From Thalassolituus sp. UBA674 (GTDB taxonomy: Bacteria; Pseudomonadota; Gammaproteobacteria; Pseudomonadales; Oceanobacteraceae), in NCBI GenBank assembly GCA_002298335.1, contig DBNK01000007.1, positions 1 to 64,000 on the forward strand: 64,000 nt of DNA, in the 5' to 3' direction. Positions 23,969 through 33,238 of this stretch are shown here, in pieces. The translations under genes and the position numbers were made by a program. The notes below the pieces were generated by a model. That model was not told the DNA's origin. It saw nothing but the letters and a program-made list of their open reading frames with translations, and made no database searches. The stretch's first letter is position 1. The number at the start of each line of letters is the position of its first letter.

Positions 23969-25879
23969 TCAGTCGCGGACCATCGGCGGCAGGCCTCTGA
24001 AGAGGTTTTCCATCTCGCCACCCACTTCATCCGCACCCAGCTGATCCGACAGGGTGAACTCCCAGATGCCGTTGAACTTATCATGGGTCAGACTGCGCGC
24101 GGTGCCGGTATCACTGACGATGGTCGGGCGCAGGAATACCATCAGGTTACTTTTCACCTGATTGACCGACTTGGAGCGGAACAGCCAGCCCAGCAGCGGG
24201 ATATCGCCCAGCACCGGTACTTTGCTCACCACTTCCTGCACGTCATCACGGATCAGGCCACCCAGTACGATGGTTTCTTTGTCTTCCGACAGAATCATGG
24301 TCTTGATCGAACGTTTGTTGGTGATCAGGTCCGAGCTGCCTTCGACGGTGGTGGATGCTACCGATTCAGCCGTGGCTTCCACGTCCAGACGGATAGCTTC
24401 GCCATCGTGAATGTGCGGCGTCACTTTTAACGTCACACCCACGTCTTCACGGGTAATGGTAGTGAAAGGGTTGCTGTTGGTGCTTGAAGCGGTGGAGCCG
24501 GTAACGAAAGGCACGTTCTGACCGACAATGATCTCTGCTTCCTGGTTATCCAGTGTCATGATGCTCGGCGTGGACAACAGGTTAGTGGCCGTGTTGCTCT
24601 TCAGTGCCTGAATCACCACACCGAAATCGATATCGCCACCGGATTCCTTATATCCGCCGATGGTCAGGCCATTGCCCACGGCGCTGGCGTAATCACCGGT
24701 GGCAACACCGGAAGCGATCGTGCCCAGAGACGGACCCGCGTTGCTGAAGTTAGTACCGGCTACCGGTGCATCCAGGTTACCAGTGGCCCACTGCACGCCT
24801 AAGGCCTGGGTCACGTCACCGGTCACTTCGACAATGGCAGATTCAATCAGCACCTGGGCACGGCGCACATCCAGAGACGCCACCAGATCCTGAATTTCTT
24901 TCATCACCGATGGCTCAGCACGTACCACCAGAGCGTTCAGGTCTTCATCGGCATGAATACCGACATCACCTTTGATCTTGGCCGCGTCGCCTTCTCCGGA
25001 TGACTGCTCGTTCATCAGGTTTTTCAGCATCTCAGCCATTTTTGTGGCGTCAGCGTACTGCAGACGGATAACCTGAGCACTGCCGCTGAAGTAGGATGGC
25101 TGATCCAGTTTCTCGATCAGCTGACGGATGCGTTCCCGGGCGTTCTTCTCGCCTTTGAGGATCAGACGGTTGCTGCGCTCATCCGCTACCACACGGATAG
25201 TACCGGACGTGTTATCCCCTTCTTCGCCGCCCTGCGCCACTTTCGCCGGGTCCAGGCTCTGCAGGGTGTTGACCACGTTACCAACCCAGGCTTCTTTCAG
25301 CTGAATCACTTCAAATTCTTCCGAGCCGGAACGGTCCAGGCGCTCGATGATTTCTTCAATACGGGTGATATTGATGGCGTGATCCGAAATGATCAGGGCA
25401 TTGGCGGAACGGACACCGGCCAGGTGACCGTACTTGGCCACCAGAGGACGCAGAATCGGCACCAGATCCAGCGCCGGTACGTTCTTGATCATGATGACCT
25501 TGGTCAGCAGCTCCTGGCTGTTACGGCCTGCCGGGGTGTCGAGACTGCGGCCAGCCTGTTTGACGTCATTCTGCTGGATGATCAGGGTGACTTCACCCGC
25601 TGGTACGGCAGCGAGCCCGTGGATCTGCAGTACGGAGAGGAAGAGTTCATAGACGCCGTCTTTATTCATCGGCTCATTGGAGACCACACTGACCTTGCCT
25701 TTGATGCGTGGATCCAGCACAAAACTCTTACCGGTGATGTCAGCAACCTGACTGATAAAAGCTTCGATATCCGCTTCTTTCAGGTTGATCTGCCAGCTGT
25801 CTTCCTGGGCGTGTAGTGTGGGGATGGCCAGTGCGGCGGTCAGGAGCAGTGCCTGCATCCAACGGCTAAACGAGATCAA
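23969..25879 (-). CDS. gspD: type II secretion secretin GspD
   Basis: GspD forms the outer-membrane channel of the type II secretion system. The 636-residue protein has a signal peptide (to about 24, HAQ), N-terminal N0-N3 periplasmic domains with the recurring LIISDHAINI / RLILKG / LNALVVRAEPSVM pattern, and a C-terminal secretin domain (about 330-590) with VGQNVPFVTGS and VLGGLIRDD. The start is a TTG at 25879 overlapping the gspC stop; an ATG seven codons later (25858) is a possible alternative. It is the last gene of gspN-gspC-gspD; the remaining gsp genes must be elsewhere. Confidence 0.93.
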   Translation of the reverse strand: MISFSRWMQALLLTAALAIPTLHAQEDSWQINLKEADIEAFISQVADITGKSFVLDPRIKGKVSVVSNEPMNKDGVYELFLSVLQIHGLAAVPAGEVTLIIQQNDVKQAGRSLDTPAGRNSQELLTKVIMIKNVPALDLVPILRPLVAKYGHLAGVRSANALIISDHAINITRIEEIIERLDRSGSEEFEVIQLKEAWVGNVVNTLQSLDPAKVAQGGEEGDNTSGTIRVVADERSNRLILKGEKNARERIRQLIEKLDQPSYFSGSAQVIRLQYADATKMAEMLKNLMNEQSSGEGDAAKIKGDVGIHADEDLNALVVRAEPSVMKEIQDLVASLDVRRAQVLIESAIVEVTGDVTQALGVQWATGNLDAPVAGTNFSNAGPSLGTIASGVATGDYASAVGNGLTIGGYKESGGDIDFGVVIQALKSNTATNLLSTPSIMTLDNQEAEIIVGQNVPFVTGSTASSTNSNPFTTITREDVGVTLKVTPHIHDGEAIRLDVEATAESVASTTVEGSSDLITNKRSIKTMILSEDKETIVLGGLIRDDVQEVVSKVPVLGDIPLLGWLFRSKSVNQVKSNLMVFLRPTIVSDTGTARSLTHDKFNGIWEFTLSDQLGADEVGGEMENLFRGLPPMVRD

Positions 25880-26778
25880 TTCTGCACTCCAAAAGTCTGA
25901 TTAATGGTAAAGCGCTTATTGCCGCGCTGAACCTCAATTCTTGCCCGTCCATCGTTCATGACCTGCTCGAACAGCATCTGGTCTGAATCAGTGTCACCCA
26001 GCGGCTGACCATTGATGGAGAGGATTTTATCGCCCGGCTGCATGCCTGCTTTCAGCAGTACCGAGCCGCCGGTAATGTCATACCCTTCGCCGACGCCAAC
26101 CGGCTCCAGCCCGAGGCTGCGGATCAGCAGCTCCGGTGATTCCTGGGCCATTTCACCGGCCATGGTGACAAAGTCACTGGGGCGGCGGATCTGGCTGAAA
26201 CGTTCGGTCATCTTCTCAACTGCTTCGTCTTCCGAGGAGCGGTCATCAACCCGGGCTGGCGCCACCTGACGGGTCAGCGGGCCGGACGAACGGGGATCAT
26301 CCTCGAACTTGAGGGTTTCCATGGTACCGGCGGTGTCCAGGATGACCCGGTCCGGATACACATCAGCAAGCTTGGTACGCCCCTGAACGGTGTCACCCAC
26401 GCGGAAAAACTCACCGGCAGACCCGGGCCGAGCAATAATGGCGCCTGAGCCTTTCGGGTCAGAAGAATGTGTTGCACCCAACAACACCAGACGCAGTTTG
26501 GTTTCCGGTGCCTCGACTTTGGTGGGAGTAGCCACAACCGGGGTTGCGCCAACTTCGCCAAACACATGATAAGGCGCTGTGCTCAGTTGCAGGCCTGCGC
26601 TGCGCTGACCACCCGTGGTATCGGGCTTGGCCAGAATCAGAGGCTCAGGTGCCACAATCAGCCACACCAGATGAGCCAGCAGCACACCAGCCACCAGCGT
26701 CAGCAACAGACGGCTGAGCAGCACCGTGCGGCGCTGCCACGGGAGAAGTTGCGGTGTCTGTTCTGCGCTTGCTGTCAT
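25876..26778 (-). CDS. gspC: type II secretion protein GspC
   Basis: GspC is the inner-membrane clamp that links the secretin to the assembly platform and helps select substrates. The 300-residue protein has a cytoplasmic N-terminus, one transmembrane helix (about 21-45), an HR domain (about 100-165, LVLLGATHS and FFRVGDTV) and a C-terminal PDZ domain (about 215-290, GDKILSINGQPLGD). It overlaps gspD by 4 bases and begins 4 bases after gspN, so the three are translated together. Confidence 0.9.
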   Translation of the reverse strand: MTASAEQTPQLLPWQRRTVLLSRLLLTLVAGVLLAHLVWLIVAPEPLILAKPDTTGGQRSAGLQLSTAPYHVFGEVGATPVVATPTKVEAPETKLRLVLLGATHSSDPKGSGAIIARPGSAGEFFRVGDTVQGRTKLADVYPDRVILDTAGTMETLKFEDDPRSSGPLTRQVAPARVDDRSSEDEAVEKMTERFSQIRRPSDFVTMAGEMAQESPELLIRSLGLEPVGVGEGYDITGGSVLLKAGMQPGDKILSINGQPLGDTDSDQMLFEQVMNDGRARIEVQRGNKRFTINQTFGVQN

Positions 26779-26782
26779 CTGC

Positions 26783-27568
26783 TTACATTACCTTCTGCGA
26801 GACTTCGAAGACGATGCTGTCTTCAGCCGCCTGCTTATCCGGCCAGGTCTGGCCAGCGATATCAATAGCACGTCTGAGCACACGGACACCACCCCAGCCA
26901 TCCGGCTGCAGATAGGCTTCGCCCAGCGGCTGGCCTTCTTCGGTCACAACCGGGACGACGATGTTGTCACCCTGGGTACCAATGGTGGCCACCAGAACCG
27001 GCAGCTCTGCCGTCTGATTTTTTCCGCGCTGCAGAGGATACGTCACACTGCCGCCGCCATACACCAGCTGACCAGAAGCACTGTGCAGGCGTTCATCCAC
27101 CAGCGAGATATCCGCCGTCAGTCCACTGATTTCAAACTCACCATCCATTGAAACCTGCTGCGGGGCAAGAAAGCGGTTCACCACCGATGAGCTGAGGTAA
27201 CCACTGGCACCATTCAGCTCAAGATGTGAAGGCATACCCTGCCACAGACCATCAAGACGGGTTACACCGTCAAAACGCAGCGCAGAACCCTCCAGAGACA
27301 GGTCCAGATTCAGTTCACCAAGGAAAAGGGTATAAGGGCGGGCAATAGTCCATCCGGCATCCAGCTCACCCAGAGCAGGGTCAGAAATACGCGCGGTACC
27401 CTGCCAGAGGGTTCCGGTTGGCTGAGCAACCCGGACCGGCAGCATGTCGGTGTAGGGGCTGACGTACTGCCAGACGAAATGCAGCGGCGTGGTCATCAGC
27501 AGGGTCAGTAAAAAGGTGACCGTGCCAAGGAGAAGATACCAGCGGGCCGCCCAGACGGAGCTCAACAT
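26783..27568 (-). CDS. gspN: type II secretion protein GspN
   Basis: GspN is an accessory inner-membrane protein found in only some type II systems; its role is not settled. The 261-residue product has one N-terminal transmembrane helix (about 10-32) and a periplasmic beta-rich domain with VRVAQPTGTLWQGTA, FLGELNLDLSLEG and LQRGKNQTAELPV, as in the GspN family. Its stop is 4 bases from the gspC start. It is first in the operon, and its promoter must lie in 27569-27712. Confidence 0.85.
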   Translation of the reverse strand: MLSSVWAARWYLLLGTVTFLLTLLMTTPLHFVWQYVSPYTDMLPVRVAQPTGTLWQGTARISDPALGELDAGWTIARPYTLFLGELNLDLSLEGSALRFDGVTRLDGLWQGMPSHLELNGASGYLSSSVVNRFLAPQQVSMDGEFEISGLTADISLVDERLHSASGQLVYGGGSVTYPLQRGKNQTAELPVLVATIGTQGDNIVVPVVTEEGQPLGEAYLQPDGWGGVRVLRRAIDIAGQTWPDKQAAEDSIVFEVSQKVM

Positions 27569-27712
27569 GTTATTAATATCAGTTCTGACAGAAGCAATGC
27601 ATTCTACCCGGTGGATATAAAAAGTTTAAACACAGTTTACTGAATAGCGTTAAATATTAGCCAATCGGCAGATATGGTGCATAAACAGGCCGCGAATAAT
27701 GACAATTCTGTG

Positions 27713-28018
27713 TCATTCCGGTGACAGCCCGACGCGTTGCATCAGAGCCGTATCCCCCTGAATTAAACTCAGTTTCTGCGCACGGGTTAAACGCTTTACC
27801 GCATATTCTGCTTTTAGGGCAGCGGAATGCGAACCCGCCTGCGCGGAGAATTTCAGTGTCAGTGGTCCACGTCCGCGCAAACTGCGCGCACCTTTTTTCG
27901 GATCGTGAGAATGCTCACTGAAGCGGCGCTGTACGTCGGTACTGATGCCGCAATAAAGCGAACCTGTATTGGTGGCTATCAGATACAGCCACCAGACAGA
28001 GCTGGAGTCAGCGCTCAC
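27713..28018 (-). CDS. GIY-YIG nuclease-family protein (YhbQ/UPF0213-like)
   Basis: A 101-residue single GIY-YIG domain. The signature is WWLYLIATNTGSLYCGIS (about 8-25), followed by DVQRRFSEH with the conserved Arg, and a final Glu-containing helix (ALKAEYAVKRL). Proteins of this kind in bacteria are mostly uncharacterised; some bind or cut DNA. The start is uncertain: a GTG at 28018 removes an unlikely proline-rich extension and leaves an 11-base overlap with the end of djlA. It is the last gene of the amgK-murU-djlA cluster. Confidence 0.75.
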   Translation of the reverse strand: MSADSSSVWWLYLIATNTGSLYCGISTDVQRRFSEHSHDPKKGARSLRGRGPLTLKFSAQAGSHSAALKAEYAVKRLTRAQKLSLIQGDTALMQRVGLSPE

Positions 28019-28835
28019 CACGGCGGTGTTTGCGCAGCAGGTTGTAGGCCGTCTGAATGGTCTGGGCCTTTTCTTTGGCACGGTTGATATCGGCAACCGA
28101 GGCACCGCGCGCATGCAGTTTATCCGGATGAAATTCACTCATACGACGGCGGTAGGTAATTTTCAGATCGGCATCGGAAACATCCGGTTCCAGACCGAGA
28201 ACCGAATAGGCATTCTGGACCGCTGAACCCTCTTTACCACGGCGCAGACGGAAACGGGTTTCCGGCAGAATGCGGGGTTCAGACAACCAGTCATAACCGA
28301 CCCGGGCCCGGTTTTTCAGCCACAGGTAACGGATGGCACTGACACCGAACACATCGCACACGCGTTTCAGCACCCGGATTTCTGCCGGCTGCAGGGTTTT
28401 ATCGGCGTACGCCAGACGCAGCAGCAATGACAGCAGGACTTCTTTATCAAGGCCGCTCAGGGATGCATTGAGACTGTAGAGGTCGCGGTCCGGACGGTAC
28501 AGAGGCGCCTTGCCGTCGTTAAAGAAACGGATCGCCTGCTGGCGGCGGGAAGGCTCCAGCCGCAGTTTATCCATCAGCCGCGTGGCTTCATGAATTTCTT
28601 CTTTGCTGATGTGGCCGTCGGCCTTGGCGAGATGCCCGGACAGGCGGAACAGGCCATCAATATGATCCTGCCGGAATACCACACCCGGTGCTGCACTGCG
28701 GTCTGAAACACGGTCGACCAGATGACCGGCCACAGCACCGATAACCAACCCGACCGGACCGCCACTGAGAAAACCGAGGCCGGCACCCGTGGCCTTACCC
28801 AGCCAGGAACGGCGGCTTTTCAGCACGGCTTTCAA
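28008..28835 (-). CDS. djlA: co-chaperone DjlA
   Basis: DjlA is an inner-membrane-anchored J-domain protein that stimulates DnaK. The 275-residue product has an N-terminal glycine-rich membrane anchor (about 13-40), a TerB-like helical domain (about 60-170) and a C-terminal J domain (about 205-275) with the essential HPD in MSEFHPDKL. The start is TTG at 28835, overlapping the murU stop. It is in the cell-wall-recycling cluster amgK-murU-djlA, as in Pseudomonas. Confidence 0.9.
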   Translation of the reverse strand: MKAVLKSRRSWLGKATGAGLGFLSGGPVGLVIGAVAGHLVDRVSDRSAAPGVVFRQDHIDGLFRLSGHLAKADGHISKEEIHEATRLMDKLRLEPSRRQQAIRFFNDGKAPLYRPDRDLYSLNASLSGLDKEVLLSLLLRLAYADKTLQPAEIRVLKRVCDVFGVSAIRYLWLKNRARVGYDWLSEPRILPETRFRLRRGKEGSAVQNAYSVLGLEPDVSDADLKITYRRRMSEFHPDKLHARGASVADINRAKEKAQTIQTAYNLLRKHRRGER

Positions 28836-29503
28836 TCCATTTCTCCTGTCAGCATATGCTCCAGACCTGTTAAACGTTCAGCGGTACCCACGTCCACCCA
28901 GCGGCCATCGAGCAAAGTACCGGCTACCCGGTCTGCGGCCATGGCACTGCGCAGCATGGGGGCGAGAGGATACACCCCTGCCTGTTTGTCCCGCCAGAGT
29001 TCCGGACTGAGAATACTGATACCAGTGAACGTCAGTGAGTGCTGATCGCTCACCCGGCCGTCATTGAGGGCAAAGTCACCCTGTGGATTGTGCTCAGGGT
29101 TAGCGGTCAGCCACAGATGCGCGAGATCACCCGGTGCCAGTTCTGTGGTGATGGCGTTACGGTAATCCCAGTCCGTCCAGACATCGCCGTTGATCAGCAG
29201 AAACGGCGCCCCACCCAGCAGTGGCAACGCCTGATACACCCCGCCACCAGTCTCCAGTGCCGTGGTTTCTGCGGAATAGCGGATCATCAGCCCCCACCGG
29301 CTGCCATTTCCCAGCGCGGCCTCAATCTGCTCACCCAGCCAGGCGTGATTGATCACCACCTCGGTGAAACCGGCCGCTGCCAGTTTCTGCAGATGATGCA
29401 CAATCAACGGAGTACCACACAGCGGAATCAGGGGCTTGGGGCAGGTATCCGTGAGCGGTGCCATGCGCGTCCCCCGCCCGGCGGCCAGTATCATGGCTTT
29501 CAC
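28832..29503 (-). CDS. murU: N-acetylmuramate 1-phosphate uridylyltransferase
   Basis: MurU makes UDP-MurNAc from MurNAc-1-phosphate, letting recycled cell wall bypass fosfomycin-sensitive de novo synthesis. The 223 residues contain the nucleotidyltransferase signature ILAAGRGTRMAPLT (4-17), the KPLIPL lysine, and LINGDVWTD with the metal Asp. The GTG at 29503 is chosen: it matches the usual KAMILAAG start and gives a 4-base overlap with amgK. Translational coupling with the kinase that supplies its substrate is expected. Confidence 0.92.
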   Translation of the reverse strand: MKAMILAAGRGTRMAPLTDTCPKPLIPLCGTPLIVHHLQKLAAAGFTEVVINHAWLGEQIEAALGNGSRWGLMIRYSAETTALETGGGVYQALPLLGGAPFLLINGDVWTDWDYRNAITTELAPGDLAHLWLTANPEHNPQGDFALNDGRVSDQHSLTFTGISILSPELWRDKQAGVYPLAPMLRSAMAADRVAGTLLDGRWVDVGTAERLTGLEHMLTGEMD

Positions 29504-30546
29504 AGCCCTTTTACCTCCAGTGCCGGCATAAAGCGGGTTTCCAGCCAATGGCTGAACTCACTGAACTCCGGATACTGCACGCTGACGTCGTGGAGATAAC
29601 GGCAGGTATTGGGAATGCTGGCCAGATAACCATCTTTGCCGTCGCGCAGGCTCAGGCGGGCAAAAATGCCGGCGGCCTTAAGATGACGCTGCAGCCCCAT
29701 CAGATCAAAGGCCCGGGTAAAGTCAGGCAGCGGCATACCATGGATGTCCTGCTCTGAAGCGGCCCGGTAGTAATACACCAGCAGTTCCTGCACCAGATGC
29801 GGCGACCAGTGCACATAACAGTCGCGCAGCAGGGAAACCAGATCGTACGTCACCGGTCCGGCGACGGCGTCCTGGAAATCAATCACGCCGATGTGATCGC
29901 CGGAAGGCTCACCCATGTCACCACCCGTGCACAGCATCAGATTGCGCGAGTGGTAGTCGCGATGCACAGTCACCACCGGCTGTGCCAGAGCCGAACGCAC
30001 CAGCTCGGCGCGTACTGCGTTGAACATGGCTACTTCGTCGTCACACAGGGTCATCCCCAGCAGGCGGGTACAGAGCCAGTCCGTAAAAAGATCCATTTCG
30101 CGCTGCAACAGAGCTTCGTCGTACGCGGGAAGGTCTGTTGCACTGACCTTCTGAATCAGCAGCAATTCATCGATAGCCTGCTGGTAAAGCGCAGCACGGG
30201 TTTCGTCGGTGGCCGTACTGTCGTGCAGTGCGGGCCATAACAGGCGGTCACCGAAGTCTTCGAGCAACATGAACCCCAGCTCAAAGTCCTGAGCCAGTAC
30301 GGCAGGGACAGATACGCCGCTGGCGCGCCACTGGCTGGCAATACGCACAAATGCAGGGTTATCTTCTTTATCGGCGGGGGCATCCACACAGATCCAGCTT
30401 TGCCCGGCCAGCGTCAGACGGAAATAACGGCGGAAACTGGCATCACCGGAAACCATGCTGAGGACGGCCGGTGTCATATCGTTGCTGAGTTGCTGGCTGA
30501 GCATCTGACGTGCCCAGTGTCCGAGGTGATCCCGGCGCTGATCCAT
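29500..30546 (-). CDS. amgK: N-acetylmuramate / N-acetylglucosamine anomeric kinase
   Basis: AmgK phosphorylates MurNAc and GlcNAc at the anomeric position, the step before MurU. The 348-residue product has an aminoglycoside-phosphotransferase fold: SGDASFRRYFRL near the N-terminus, HRDYHSRNLMLC (catalytic Asp and Asn, about 197-208) and VIDFQDAVAGPVTYDL (metal Asp, about 221-236). It is divergent from lptD (241 bases between the starts), the arrangement known in Pseudomonas. The pair shows the organism recycles its peptidoglycan through the anomeric route. Confidence 0.93.
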   Translation of the reverse strand: MDQRRDHLGHWARQMLSQQLSNDMTPAVLSMVSGDASFRRYFRLTLAGQSWICVDAPADKEDNPAFVRIASQWRASGVSVPAVLAQDFELGFMLLEDFGDRLLWPALHDSTATDETRAALYQQAIDELLLIQKVSATDLPAYDEALLQREMDLFTDWLCTRLLGMTLCDDEVAMFNAVRAELVRSALAQPVVTVHRDYHSRNLMLCTGGDMGEPSGDHIGVIDFQDAVAGPVTYDLVSLLRDCYVHWSPHLVQELLVYYYRAASEQDIHGMPLPDFTRAFDLMGLQRHLKAAGIFARLSLRDGKDGYLASIPNTCRYLHDVSVQYPEFSEFSHWLETRFMPALEVKGL

Positions 30547-30787
30547 AGGGTTCTCACAGTCTGGCCACTCTCAGAGTGGAAAATCTGAGACGGCGGTTAT
30601 TACATCTGACGGTCTGCTCCGCTCCCGGCACCGTCCGCAGTACTGTACATTGTGCACGCACTGACCATAGAATTGCGGGCCTGAAGAAGTCTGCCACAAT
30701 AAACAACGGCTGAGGCCAGCGTGTCTGCCAGCGGGAGCAGGCGCTAAGATATCACACTTCACTCTGGATTCGCGCTTGTCGCCAACG

Positions 30788-33238
30788 ATGTCAGCACCAC
30801 GGAAACCGCGCCTTTCAGCGCTTTCAAAGGCAGCCCTGATCTGCACCCTCAGTGCGGCCGGTTCTGTCACTTCCGGTGCTGAGCAGACTGCAGAGAATGC
30901 CCTCAATTTTCAGGCCCTCAACTGGTACCCACGCGCCCTGCTCAGCGAGGAAGAAGCAGCCGCTCTGCCGACTTTCTGCGGCGGCGCTTACCGCCCGGTT
31001 GAAATCACCCCGCTTGACGGAGACCGTATTGAAGCCGAAGCCGATGAGTCGGAAATGGCCATCAATGGTGGCGACATCAGCCTCAGCGGTAATGTGATTC
31101 TGCGTCAGAAAGACCGCATTCTGCTCAGTGATCAGGTGCGTTGGCTGGCGGACAGCGGCGAAGCCGATCTGCAGGGCAATATCCGTCTGCGCAACCCGGG
31201 TATTGCCGTGAATGGTGACCGCGCGTATTTCAACGAGACCACCGGTGAAGTCGAGGTCTACGACGCCAATTATTCCCTGACAGAGCGCCACCTGCGTGGC
31301 TCTGCCCTGCGACTGCAGCGTCCGGATGATGATCTGCTGCTGCTCGAAGACGCCACTATGACCTTCTGCGAACCCGGCAGCAACGACTGGGACATCAAGG
31401 CCGCCGACATCCGTCTGGATCAGGGCTCCGGTTTCGGCAGTGCCTGGCACAGCCGCCTGCGCATCAAAGAAGTGCCGGTGCTGTATATTCCTTATTACCG
31501 CTTTCCGATTGATGACCGCCGGCTCACCGGCTTCCTCGACCCGACCATCGCCATCAATGGTGAAGGCCAGGCGGAAGACATACAGCTGCCGTTCTATCTG
31601 AATCTGCATCCGCAGATGGACGCCACCATCACCCCTCACCATGTGCTGGATCACGGCATGATCTGGGAGAACCAGCTGCGTCACAAAACCCGACTGCTGG
31701 GTGATGGTGAGCTGAATTACAACTACCTCAACCACGACGCCGAACTGGATGAGGAACGCTGGCTGACCAACTACCAGCAATCCGGTCGCTGGGGCGAACA
31801 CTGGAGCCACAGCTGGGTGTACAACCACGTCAGCGACCCCGACTACTTCCGTGATCTGAGCCCGGCCGGTACCGTCGACCGTACTACCCATCTGCCACGC
31901 CGGGGGCTGGTGCGCTACAGCGACACCCACCTGCAGGGCAGTGTGCTGGCGGAGAGCTTTCAGACCGTTGATGAAAATATCCTGCTGCGCAACCGTCCAT
32001 ACCGCCGCCTGCCGCAGGCGGGCCTGACCTGGAAGCCGCTGATTGCCGACACCGAAAACAACTGGAATCTGTCGCAGACGCTGGAATTCACCCGCTTCAA
32101 CCGCGAAAGCTCAGCCATCATCAATGATACCGAGCAGACCTTGTCCGGCTTCCGTGCCCTCAATGGTGACCGTACCCTCTCAGACACAGCGCTCAGCTAC
32201 GACATGCGCTGGCCGTTCGGCTTCCTGATTCCGAAAGCGGAGTACCGTTACCGCAGCTACCGCCTCTATGACGAAGAGGTGGATGAGGTGGAACTGGAAC
32301 CGGAGTTCGGTGCCTACCGCCTGAGCACTGATGGCACGCTGATTTTTGAGCGCGAATTTGCCGCCCTGAGCCGCGACTATCAGCAGACGCTGGAACCGCG
32401 CCTGTTCTATGTTTACAGCCCCTATGAAGAAGGTCAGGAAGACGTTCCGGCGTTTGATACCAAAGACAAAGACGTGACCTTCAACAGCCTGTTCACCGGT
32501 GACCGCTTTACCGGCGGCGACCGTCTGGCGGATCTCAACCAGATCAGCGCCGGAGTGACTACCCGCTTCTACCGGGACGATGGCCTCGAACAGCTGCGCT
32601 TCTCACTCGGCCGTATCTGGTATTTCGAAGACCGTCGGGTAACGCTCGAAGGGCGCGAATCTGAAGAGCTGCTGGCCCGTGAAACGTCCAGCACCCTGGG
32701 CGAAGCGGAATGGAACCCGAACAGCTATCTGTCGGTCTTCTCCTTCATGGAATGGGACCCGTACGATAACTATGCCCGTCAGCGCCGTTACGGCGTGCGT
32801 TACGCCGATAAGTCGAACCACATGCTCAGTGTTTCACGCACGGAGAAGCTGGTGCGGGATACTGAAACGGACCGGGAGAACTTCACCGACCAGCTGGATA
32901 TTGGTGTATTCTGGGCCCTGACTGACAGCTGGGCCGTGTTTGGCCGTCAGCTGCGTGATCTTGAACATTACGAGCAGGACGTCAGGCAGCCGGAAGACGC
33001 CACACTCGAAGCACTGGCCGGTGTGGAATATCAGAACTGTTGCTGGCGGGCACAGCTCTCATACCGCGAAATGTCGCGCGTCGTGAACGACAGCAGTGAA
33101 GATTTCACCACTAACAAACGCTTTGGCTGGCTGCTGACCATTCAGCTCAAAGGCCTGACCAGTCTCGGAGCCGGTACCGATCAGGTTCTCAGCGAAAGCA
33201 TCTATGGATACTCAAGACGTACATATCATGATTACTAA
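30788..33238 (+). CDS. lptD: LPS-assembly protein LptD
   Basis: LptD inserts lipopolysaccharide into the outer leaflet with LptE. The 816-residue protein has a signal peptide (to about 30), a beta-jellyroll OstA domain (about 80-220) and a C-terminal 26-strand barrel. All four functional cysteines of the family are present: Cys64 (PTFCGG), Cys194 (TMTFCEPG) and the adjacent pair Cys751-Cys752 (NCCW), so the long-range disulfides can form. The ATG at 30788 starts the signal; a TTG four codons earlier is also possible. It overlaps surA by 11 bases and heads the lptD-surA-pdxA-rsmA-apaG-apaH operon. Confidence 0.93.
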   Translation: MSAPRKPRLSALSKAALICTLSAAGSVTSGAEQTAENALNFQALNWYPRALLSEEEAAALPTFCGGAYRPVEITPLDGDRIEAEADESEMAINGGDISLSGNVILRQKDRILLSDQVRWLADSGEADLQGNIRLRNPGIAVNGDRAYFNETTGEVEVYDANYSLTERHLRGSALRLQRPDDDLLLLEDATMTFCEPGSNDWDIKAADIRLDQGSGFGSAWHSRLRIKEVPVLYIPYYRFPIDDRRLTGFLDPTIAINGEGQAEDIQLPFYLNLHPQMDATITPHHVLDHGMIWENQLRHKTRLLGDGELNYNYLNHDAELDEERWLTNYQQSGRWGEHWSHSWVYNHVSDPDYFRDLSPAGTVDRTTHLPRRGLVRYSDTHLQGSVLAESFQTVDENILLRNRPYRRLPQAGLTWKPLIADTENNWNLSQTLEFTRFNRESSAIINDTEQTLSGFRALNGDRTLSDTALSYDMRWPFGFLIPKAEYRYRSYRLYDEEVDEVELEPEFGAYRLSTDGTLIFEREFAALSRDYQQTLEPRLFYVYSPYEEGQEDVPAFDTKDKDVTFNSLFTGDRFTGGDRLADLNQISAGVTTRFYRDDGLEQLRFSLGRIWYFEDRRVTLEGRESEELLARETSSTLGEAEWNPNSYLSVFSFMEWDPYDNYARQRRYGVRYADKSNHMLSVSRTEKLVRDTETDRENFTDQLDIGVFWALTDSWAVFGRQLRDLEHYEQDVRQPEDATLEALAGVEYQNCCWRAQLSYREMSRVVNDSSEDFTTNKRFGWLLTIQLKGLTSLGAGTDQVLSESIYGYSRRTYHDY